Below are positions 54,603 through 61,360 of a DNA stretch of 64,000 nucleotides, in pieces. The position numbers and the translations under genes are program-made. The notes below the pieces were generated by a model. It had not been told where the DNA came from, ran no database searches, and worked only from the letters and a program-made list of their open reading frames with translations. The DNA is taken from positions 310,001 through 374,000 of the forward strand of contig JAHBUQ010000003.1 in the NCBI GenBank assembly GCA_019637995.1. The letters are read 5' to 3'. Within the stretch, counting starts at the first letter, position 1, and each line of letters starts with the position of its first letter. This DNA comes from Ignavibacteriota bacterium. Its GTDB lineage: Bacteria > Bacteroidota > Ignavibacteria > Kapaibacteriales > UBA2268.

Positions 54603-55649
54603 TTATGTAGTTTTTAATTCTATGTTGTTATTGTTTTCGTTGTTATTTGATAAATCATCAGGTATTTTGGTAATCCTTTCTCTAATCAGAAATATACCGC
54701 CTACAGTTAGTTGTATAAAGAGTGAACTTGCGTGATTGATTGTTGCATAAGCAAGTGCCATTTCTTCTTGAATGCCATACAGTCCCATCATAGCGTACAT
54801 TATCAGTGAGTGCATCACCCCAATTCCGCTTGGTGTTGGTGCAATAGTAACGCCAATTCCACTTACAATTACCAAAAACAAGGCATCACCGATTGATACA
54901 TCAATCGTTTGACTAAATGGAAAACAGAAAAACATTAAATACATCGGAAGTGCGTAGCAAAGCCAAATCAAAAGCGATTCAGCTATTAGTCTGATATATG
55001 AACGAGGATTTTTAATTACTGAAAAACCAAGTCTGAATTTGGCGAAAATATCTAAAATTCTGTCATGTATTTTTGTAGAAAATGGTTTTACAATAAATTT
55101 TAATGCAAAGTTTATAAAAGGAGGATAAAAACTAAAAAAGAGTATAAAAAGAACAAATACAGAGAACATTAATATTTTTTGAGGGTCAACACCCGGAAGC
55201 ATGTTAGCAATTTTGTCTCTTGCTATAATAAATGCAATAGCAAAAAGAAATCCGAGTGTAAAAACATCAATAACCCGCTCGACCACAATCGTTGCAAATA
55301 CACTTGATTTAGATACATTCTCACGCTTTGCATAAACATAGGGTCTGACAAACTCACCAAGACGAGGATAAATCGAATTGAAGAAATAACCAACCATGAC
55401 TGCAGAAAACAGGTTTATAGTTGAACCGGGGTTCATTATGGGTTTAAGAATTGTACGCCAACGCAAAGCTCTTACATAATGAGATGCAATGATAATAGGT
55501 AAAGACAGAAACACCCAAAGATAATTTGCTGTTCGGATTGATTCCCAAAGCATGCTCATATTAATATCTTTAAGTGCAAAATAAAATGACACTACGACAA
55601 GTGCCAAAGTAAGTAGCCACTTTAATGCTGTACAGATACCTTTATTCAT
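54603..55649 (-). CDS. Lysylphosphatidylglycerol synthase TM-region (UPF0104) flippase-like protein
   Basis: 348 residues with about eight hydrophobic segments. SHYVRALRWRTILKP and GYFFNSIYPRLGEFVRPYVYAKRENVSKSSVFATIVVERVID are characteristic of the LPG_synthase_TM family, and the later IAPTPSGIGVMHSLIMYAMM matches the second part. Members form the transmembrane half of MprF, or stand alone as lipid-translocating or related membrane proteins. There is no lysyl-transferase domain. A putative substrate lipid is unknown. Confidence 0.85.
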   Translation of the reverse strand: MNKGICTALKWLLTLALVVVSFYFALKDINMSMLWESIRTANYLWVFLSLPIIIASHYVRALRWRTILKPIMNPGSTINLFSAVMVGYFFNSIYPRLGEFVRPYVYAKRENVSKSSVFATIVVERVIDVFTLGFLFAIAFIIARDKIANMLPGVDPQKILMFSVFVLFILFFSFYPPFINFALKFIVKPFSTKIHDRILDIFAKFRLGFSVIKNPRSYIRLIAESLLIWLCYALPMYLMFFCFPFSQTIDVSIGDALFLVIVSGIGVTIAPTPSGIGVMHSLIMYAMMGLYGIQEEMALAYATINHASSLFIQLTVGGIFLIRERITKIPDDLSNNNENNNNIELKTT

Positions 55650-55771
55650 TTACTAATATATGTAATCAAAAAAAGCATTAACGAATTTAACTTAGAATTC
55701 ATGCAATTTTTTTAAATATTCTATATACAATAAAGTCGTTATCACTTTTAAAAGTTAGCTGAGAGTTATAT

Positions 55772-56191
55772 TCAACCCGTAGCACGAATTCCTATAAGAT
55801 TCCCCTGATTGTCAAGGAATGTCGCTTTGCTACCCAATAATGGGTGAAATACTGTAGGTTGAGATATCACTACTCCACCATTTGCTGCTACATTTTGGAG
55901 AACAGCATTAAGTTGAGGTTGATTATCTACTTCAAAATAGTGCATTGCTGCATCATTGCAAGGATTACAAGGAGTATAAGAATCTCCGCATTCTACGAGC
56001 ACACCATTATTCAGTTGTGCAGGACCATTTGATATAACAATTCCAAATTTCTGCCCATTGATAGTAGTTTCATCAATTGTTACACCAAATACTGCTGTAT
56101 AGAAAGGTGCTGCTTCGGCAATTCTGCGTACAGGCATTTCGAACCAGGCAATTACATTTCGACCCGGATCATTTATAATTCCAACTGACAT
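55772..56191 (-). CDS. VOC-family (glyoxalase/bleomycin-resistance fold) protein, copy 1
   Basis: The ATG at 56191 is preferred: GGAG lies about 8 bases upstream, and the longer frame begins at a TTG that is inside this site. 139 residues: IAWFEMPVRRIAEAAPFYTAVFGV is the first beta-alpha-beta unit of VOC proteins, and VISQPTVFHPLLGSKATFLDNQGNLIGIRA the last. A Cys-rich segment in the middle (ECGDSYTPCNPCND) is absent from the second copy and might bind a metal. VOC proteins include dioxygenases, isomerases and resistance proteins; none can be chosen here. A paralogue is 243 bases upstream. Confidence 0.85.
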   Translation of the reverse strand: MSVGIINDPGRNVIAWFEMPVRRIAEAAPFYTAVFGVTIDETTINGQKFGIVISNGPAQLNNGVLVECGDSYTPCNPCNDAAMHYFEVDNQPQLNAVLQNVAANGGVVISQPTVFHPLLGSKATFLDNQGNLIGIRATG

Positions 56192-56227
56192 AAAGCACTC
56201 CAAAATATAATTAATAATAAAATTTAC

Positions 56228-56241
56228 GTCAAGACTTTGAC
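56228..56241 (-). promoter_or_regulatory. Leader hairpin or operator before VOC copy 1
   Basis: On the minus strand GTCA-AAGTCT-TGAC starts 50 bases before the ATG. The equivalent element before copy 2 (56852-56865) is at exactly the same distance and has a compensatory C-G to T-A change in the arms, with the same loop apart from its last base. Confidence 0.55.
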
Positions 56242-56434
56242 CTTAATATTAAAACGATAGTAAGAAATAATATTTTTAAAATTTTGAAATAATTTAACAT
56301 TTTCTCAAATTATTCTAATCTTTTGTATTATAGTTTAGTTACAGAAAAAAGAAAAAAAGAATGCTACATCAGATAGTATCTTATTATAGCACATATTTGA
56401 TGTAAAAAAAAATGTTTAAATATTTTTAATAATT

Positions 56435-56815
56435 TTAGTTGATTATTACTCCAAATTTATTCTTTTTATTATCCTCACAAATTGCAAATTCAGAATTTAA
56501 TATTGGATGATTTCTTGGAGGCATAGTAATAATTACACCACCATTCTTAGGAACTTTACTAAGTATATCATCAAATTGAAGCTTTGTACTTGCTTGAAAA
56601 TATTGAATTGAAGAGCAAGGGAGAGGTTCAGGATATTCTGCCAAAACCCCACAAGAATCAATTCCATTCGGAGTTCTAATTTGAATAGTACCGAATGTCC
56701 TTCCATCAACACATTTTTCAACAATATTAAATCCAAAAACATTTTCATAAAATGCCTTAACTTCACTTAACCTGCGTATCGGCATTTCAAACCAGGCAAT
56801 TACATTTCGACCCAT
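56435..56815 (-). CDS. VOC-family protein, copy 2
   Basis: The ATG at 56815 is the likely start, with GGAG 8 bases upstream; 126 residues. IAWFEMPIRRLSEVKAFYENVFGFNIVE is nearly the same as the start of copy 1 (the first 10 residues are identical apart from one), while the rest is only about one-third identical. It lacks the Cys-rich insert of copy 1. VOC fold, activity unknown. The upstream 50 bases contain the same leader hairpin and ribosome-site region as copy 1. Confidence 0.85.
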   Translation of the reverse strand: MGRNVIAWFEMPIRRLSEVKAFYENVFGFNIVEKCVDGRTFGTIQIRTPNGIDSCGVLAEYPEPLPCSSIQYFQASTKLQFDDILSKVPKNGGVIITMPPRNHPILNSEFAICEDNKKNKFGVIIN

Positions 56816-56851
56816 AAAGCACTCCAAAATACTATTAATAAATATTTTAAA

Positions 56852-56865
56852 GCCATGACTTTGGC
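56852..56865 (-). promoter_or_regulatory. Leader hairpin or operator before VOC copy 2
   Basis: On the minus strand GCCA-AAGTCA-TGGC, the counterpart of the element at 56228-56241, 37 positions upstream of the ATG in both cases. The stem can extend by pairing the flanking AAA and TTT. Confidence 0.55.
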
Positions 56866-57092
56866 TTTTTCGATTTAACGAATTCGGATGATATTAATTA
56901 TTATAATAAAAAATAATTTTCAACTTTTCGGGATTCATTAATTATCAATCTTACTAGTTGCTTACAATATTATTTGTAAGCATCCAAAGTTTAAATGAAG
57001 ATATCAAAAAAATATCAATTCGCTCATATTATTTGAAAAATGCTTATTTTTGTATTCTAATTATTATATTAAATTTAATTTGAATAATTAAT

Positions 57093-58127
57093 ATGAAAAT
57101 AGCAGTTATTTTTGGCGGAATTTCAACAGAGAGAAATGTTGCTATAACAGGTGGCAGATCGGTAATTGAAGCGCTCAGAGGTCTTGGATACGATGTAATG
57201 CCATGCGACCCTGCTTTCGGTGCTGAATTTTTTGAGCAATCAGAAAATTTATTTTCGGATATGTCTCAATTCAATGATATTGAAGAAATCCAGAATTATG
57301 ACCCAAGAAATTATATCAATGCAATCAATTCAAGTCATTTTGATGAAATTGATGCCGCATTTATAGTTCTGCATGGTAAATATGGTGAAGATGGACTCAT
57401 TCAGTCTTTGCTTGAATTCAGGGGAATTCCCTATACCGGAAGTAAAGTCAAAGCAAGCAGTTTATCATCTGATAAATCAGCTTCCAAGTATGCTTTTGCG
57501 TCCTCGGGCGTACTGACACCACCATGGATTTTGGTTTCGCGTGAAGATGTTAAAAATGAGAACTTATCTCGGGAAATCAGGAATCAATTTGGTAAAGAAC
57601 TTGTAATCAAGCCTAATGACCAAGGTTCAACAATTGGTCTTACTATAGTAGAAACAGGCAATCTTGATGATATTGAGCGCGGTCTTGAGCTTGCTTCCAA
57701 GTATTCTAATGATATTCTGATTGAGAAATATATTGCAGGAAGAGAGCTTACTGTCGGAATAGTAGGCGATGATGCACTTCCGATCATAGAAATTGATATT
57801 GAAGATGGTTTCTATGATTACGAACATAAATATACAAAAGGTAAAACAAATTATATTTGTCCTGCAGAAATAAGTGAAGACATAGCTGAATTTACTCAAT
57901 CAATGGCTCTTGCTGCCTATCATTCTCTTGGTTGCTCGGGATTTGGAAGAGTTGATTTCAGGCTTGATGACGAAGGTCAGCCTTTCTGCCTTGAAGTCAA
58001 TACTATACCGGGATTTACAGCTCAGAGTCTGGTACCTATGGCGGCGAAACTTGTCGGAACAGAATTTCCTGAACTTTGCAAAAAATTGATTGATATTGCA
58101 ATTGAAGACTTTAATAAACGTAAATAA
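57093..58127 (+). CDS. ddl: D-alanine--D-alanine ligase
   Basis: 344 residues, an ATP-grasp enzyme that makes the D-Ala-D-Ala dipeptide of peptidoglycan. N-terminal GGISTERNVAITGGRSV, then VLHGKYGEDGLIQSLLEFRGIPYTGS (a typical Ddl loop), LVIKPNDQGSTIGLTIV for ATP binding, and the closing VDFRLDDEGQPFCLEVNTIPGFT for metal. TATTTTTG at 57045-57052 fits a -7 box about 40 bases before the ATG. It starts a unit with the PfkB kinase gene 28 bases downstream. Confidence 0.95.
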   Translation: MKIAVIFGGISTERNVAITGGRSVIEALRGLGYDVMPCDPAFGAEFFEQSENLFSDMSQFNDIEEIQNYDPRNYINAINSSHFDEIDAAFIVLHGKYGEDGLIQSLLEFRGIPYTGSKVKASSLSSDKSASKYAFASSGVLTPPWILVSREDVKNENLSREIRNQFGKELVIKPNDQGSTIGLTIVETGNLDDIERGLELASKYSNDILIEKYIAGRELTVGIVGDDALPIIEIDIEDGFYDYEHKYTKGKTNYICPAEISEDIAEFTQSMALAAYHSLGCSGFGRVDFRLDDEGQPFCLEVNTIPGFTAQSLVPMAAKLVGTEFPELCKKLIDIAIEDFNKRK

Positions 58128-58155
58128 ATAATTGTTTAAAAAAAATAAAATTTGA

Positions 58156-59148
58156 ATGAAAGATATTGAACTATGCGGATTAGGCAATGGCCTCGTTGAT
58201 TTACAATTTTTAGTCAGTGATGAAGATTTGATTAAATCCGATCTTCAGAAAGGGGCTATGGTATTAATAGATGTTGAGAAGAGAAATAGATTAGTTAAAG
58301 ATTTTTCTCATCTTGAATTTCACAAAGTCAGTGGTGGCTCTGCAGCAAATACTATTATATCATTTGCACAGCTTGGTGGCAAAGGAGCCTATAAAACAGT
58401 TCTCGGTAATGATGATTTCGGCGATTTTTATGCCCGCGAATTTCACGATCTTGGAATTGTACTGAACGCTGAACATATTGAGACTGCACCGACCGGTATA
58501 TGCGTGATTTTCATAACACCTGATTCAGAAAGAACGCTTTACACTTGTCTTGCTGCAACAGCCGAATTCAGCTCCAAGAATATAGATGAAGATATTATTA
58601 CTCGCTCTCAGTGGCTATATATCGAAGGATACAAGTTTTCAGAGCCACATAGTACTGAAGCAATTTATAAAGCTGTAGAAATTGCCAAAAAGCATGATAC
58701 AAAGATTGCTGTAACATTTTCTGATACTTTTGTTACTGAACTTTTCAGAGATGGACTAATGAAGGTCGTAGAAGCCTCCGACCTTGTATTCTGCAATGAG
58801 GGAGAAGCAAAATCTTTTACTAAATCTGACAGCCGCGAAGAATCATTCAAAATACTCTGCGATATGGTTCCGAATGTTGCAGTAACTTATGGCAGCGAAG
58901 GCTCTAAGATTAAGTGGGATGGTAAGATTTATGATATTCCTTCGTTCAAAGTCAAACCAATTGATACAACCGGTGCAGGCGACAGCTATGCAGGAGCGTT
59001 TATGTATGGAATTATAAAGCATGGAGATGCAGCAATAGCCGGTAAGTTAGCCTCAAACATTTCTTCACGAATTGTTGCTCAAATGGGACCACGTGCAAAG
59101 TTTGATATGCAAAATGCTTTAATCGAAATTTTATCCGATTTGAAATAG
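58156..59148 (+). CDS. PfkB-family kinase, adenosine-kinase-like
   Basis: 330 residues of the ribokinase/PfkB fold. Signatures: FHKVSGGSAANTIISFAQLGGKGAY (the N-terminal GGSxxN motif), and PIDTTGAGDSYAGAFMYG (catalytic Asp in the DTxGAGD motif). The closest group in my judgement is the adenosine-kinase/sugar kinase branch found in Bacteroidota and Chlorobiota. Substrate cannot be fixed: adenosine is the usual annotation. Nine bases before the following secreted protein, likely co-transcribed. Confidence 0.85.
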   Translation: MKDIELCGLGNGLVDLQFLVSDEDLIKSDLQKGAMVLIDVEKRNRLVKDFSHLEFHKVSGGSAANTIISFAQLGGKGAYKTVLGNDDFGDFYAREFHDLGIVLNAEHIETAPTGICVIFITPDSERTLYTCLAATAEFSSKNIDEDIITRSQWLYIEGYKFSEPHSTEAIYKAVEIAKKHDTKIAVTFSDTFVTELFRDGLMKVVEASDLVFCNEGEAKSFTKSDSREESFKILCDMVPNVAVTYGSEGSKIKWDGKIYDIPSFKVKPIDTTGAGDSYAGAFMYGIIKHGDAAIAGKLASNISSRIVAQMGPRAKFDMQNALIEILSDLK

Positions 59149-59157
59149 AAGTTATTT

Positions 59158-60492
59158 ATGAAAAATTCTCTTTTTTTAATATTATTTTTTTTATTTTTAT
59201 CGTCAAATATTTTTGCTCAATCGGGAATTAAATTTCCTGAGCTTGCAAAAAGAATTGACCCTTATTTCGATATAGCATTAATCGAAGACCTCCGGAAGCA
59301 ATTACCTCAGGGAGCAGATTTCAATATTTGGGGCTACGATGTAGGCGATTTCTCGGGTGATGGATATAACGATGTAGCAATGTCAATCAGACTAAGTGGC
59401 GACCGTTCACGGAGGATGCATGTATATTTATTTGCAGATATTGACGGTTTTCTTCAAAAAGTTGGACAATTTACATATAATTTCCTTGAGTTGCCTCTGG
59501 AAATAGGAGTGGTTATTCGCGGCGGAAAATGTTTCGTAACAAAAAAGAACAAACAGTACGACTGGATAATGGATGCATATTCATTTGATAACGGTGCTCT
59601 ATTAAAAAGCGAAACATTTGCTACAAGAAGAGTTGGGGATTTCACTTATGAAAAAGTACGAAACTATGTGGACTTATTCGGAACAGACAAATACATCCGC
59701 ACACGTAATGGCGAGGAAATGTTTTACAGAAAATATCTTATGCTCCCCTCCTACTCAAGAGGAAGAATGATTTACAAAGGTTATCAGGCAGAATTATACT
59801 CTGATTATGTTGACTATGTACATGCAGGAGCTTATTACTGGAAGGGCGAGACTGACTGCTCTTTCAGAGTGGCATCCTCTCATGATGATAATTTCCTGTA
59901 TTTTACAATTGATGTAGCTGATGATATAGTTGTACCTCAGAATTGTGATACTTGCATTACCGATATGGTTGATATATGGTTTGATGTTAATATTGCCGGC
60001 GTTGATAATAGATTTGCTGAGTATCAAAAGGATGGAATAATAACATTCAGAACATCAGCTGAAAGCGGTATTTATCGCCTATCAATTAATCCCGGGAATT
60101 ATCTCGAAAAGGAAGCGTGGGTTAAAATTGCTACAAGTGATGACGTAACACCTCTTCAAAGAGCTGAATCCAAAAATATTAAAGCAGTTTCTAACCTCAC
60201 TGATAAAGGTTATGTGATTAAAGTGAGGGTTCCATTTGCTTTTCTTGGATATGCTACTAATCCTGTATCCGAAAATGAAGCAGTTGAATTTGGTTGTACT
60301 TTTGTTGTTACTGATTACGATAATGAATTTCGTCCTGAAGAAAAAACTGAATTATCTTCGTCTGTATTTTCACCATTTGACCCATCAAGCTATGGCTCAC
60401 TTGTTCTTGTACCTCAAAACCAATGGTATGGAGAATCTGTTAATATTTATACAGAAGATATTATTAAAGGGCTTATGGAATATGGATTCTGA
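59158..60492 (+). CDS. Secreted protein with FG-GAP-like calcium motif and CBM9-like domain
   Basis: 444 residues with a signal peptide (1-20). Near residue 55 GYDVGDFSGDGYNDVAMSIR is a D-x-S-G-D-G-x-x-D loop like a calcium-binding FG-GAP/VCBS repeat. The C-terminal half (about 225-430) begins CSFRVASSHDDNFLYFTIDVADD and DMVDIWFDVN, a pattern of the CBM9/DOMON-type sugar-binding fold. No T9SS sorting domain is visible. I infer a cell-envelope binding protein. It follows the kinase by nine bases. Confidence 0.65.
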   Translation: MKNSLFLILFFLFLSSNIFAQSGIKFPELAKRIDPYFDIALIEDLRKQLPQGADFNIWGYDVGDFSGDGYNDVAMSIRLSGDRSRRMHVYLFADIDGFLQKVGQFTYNFLELPLEIGVVIRGGKCFVTKKNKQYDWIMDAYSFDNGALLKSETFATRRVGDFTYEKVRNYVDLFGTDKYIRTRNGEEMFYRKYLMLPSYSRGRMIYKGYQAELYSDYVDYVHAGAYYWKGETDCSFRVASSHDDNFLYFTIDVADDIVVPQNCDTCITDMVDIWFDVNIAGVDNRFAEYQKDGIITFRTSAESGIYRLSINPGNYLEKEAWVKIATSDDVTPLQRAESKNIKAVSNLTDKGYVIKVRVPFAFLGYATNPVSENEAVEFGCTFVVTDYDNEFRPEEKTELSSSVFSPFDPSSYGSLVLVPQNQWYGESVNIYTEDIIKGLMEYGF

Positions 60493-60614
60493 GTTTGAGA
60501 ATAAATTAATAATATTAAAGAATACATAATTTACCCCAAAAATTGCTTGAACCTGAGTATTACAAGCGAAACACCGAAAATTATTCAAACAGACTCATAA
60601 TGTATCAAATATGT

Positions 60615-61214
60615 TTATGGTTTGTCAAAATGGTGATAATCTTTAAGAGAGGTCCAGTCACCACCCCATCTCCAGCCTTTTGATTTTAAAAATATCACTA
60701 CTTTCGAATTTGAAGACAAAGTGCCCGGTTCGTTGGGATTATATTTGGCTCCTTTGGGTGAAATTCTTCCATCGCTGTATATTACGGGGTTTTGTCGTGG
60801 GTTTATATCAATTGCTCTGCCGCTTGCATGATTCGAAAGACGTTGTGTTCCTGCTATAAATCTGTAGTTAAATGCAGAAGTATTGTTACTTTTCATAGAT
60901 TCGTCATCACTCCAGTCATATTTTACAATCGGAACAACCTTATGAATGGGGAATTTCTCCTCTTTCAATATTTCAAATGCCTGACGGACATCATCTTCAA
61001 CAGCTTGATTTATTACAAGTTGACCTCTCGTAAGTGAACCGCTGAAATTATAATATTCGACATCAAGTAATATTAATGAATCAATGATATTTTTTGGAGC
61101 TTTTGTTCCTGCAATTGAAGAATCAAATGTCATTTCAGAGTCTGAGTATAGGGATGATTTAACTGCAAATAATCCTAAAGATAAGATTGCAACCAAAGAA
61201 AATATGTATTTCAT
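60615..61214 (-). CDS. M15-family peptidase (peptidoglycan endopeptidase/carboxypeptidase type)
   Basis: 199 residues with a signal peptide (1-20). LSNHASGRAIDINPRQNP provides the zinc ligands His and Asp (S-x-H-x-x-G-x-A-x-D motif), and DYHHFDKP the last His, typical of the M15C/VanY-type peptidases. Substrates are peptidoglycan stem peptides. It is convergent with the CBM9-like gene, and separated by 122 bases. CAAAGTTA at 61228-61235 might be a -7 box, but at 14 bases before the ATG it is close. Confidence 0.85.
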   Translation of the reverse strand: MKYIFSLVAILSLGLFAVKSSLYSDSEMTFDSSIAGTKAPKNIIDSLILLDVEYYNFSGSLTRGQLVINQAVEDDVRQAFEILKEEKFPIHKVVPIVKYDWSDDESMKSNNTSAFNYRFIAGTQRLSNHASGRAIDINPRQNPVIYSDGRISPKGAKYNPNEPGTLSSNSKVVIFLKSKGWRWGGDWTSLKDYHHFDKP

Positions 61215-61360
61215 AAAATTATAATTACAAAGTTATTAATATAATGATGAAGTTAATACACTAGTTTTATTTTTAATTAAAATACTTATTTTTTATTATA
61301 AGATTTTACATTATTTTTGCAGAATTAGTAAAAAGAAATTCTAATGATTTTATTATAAAT

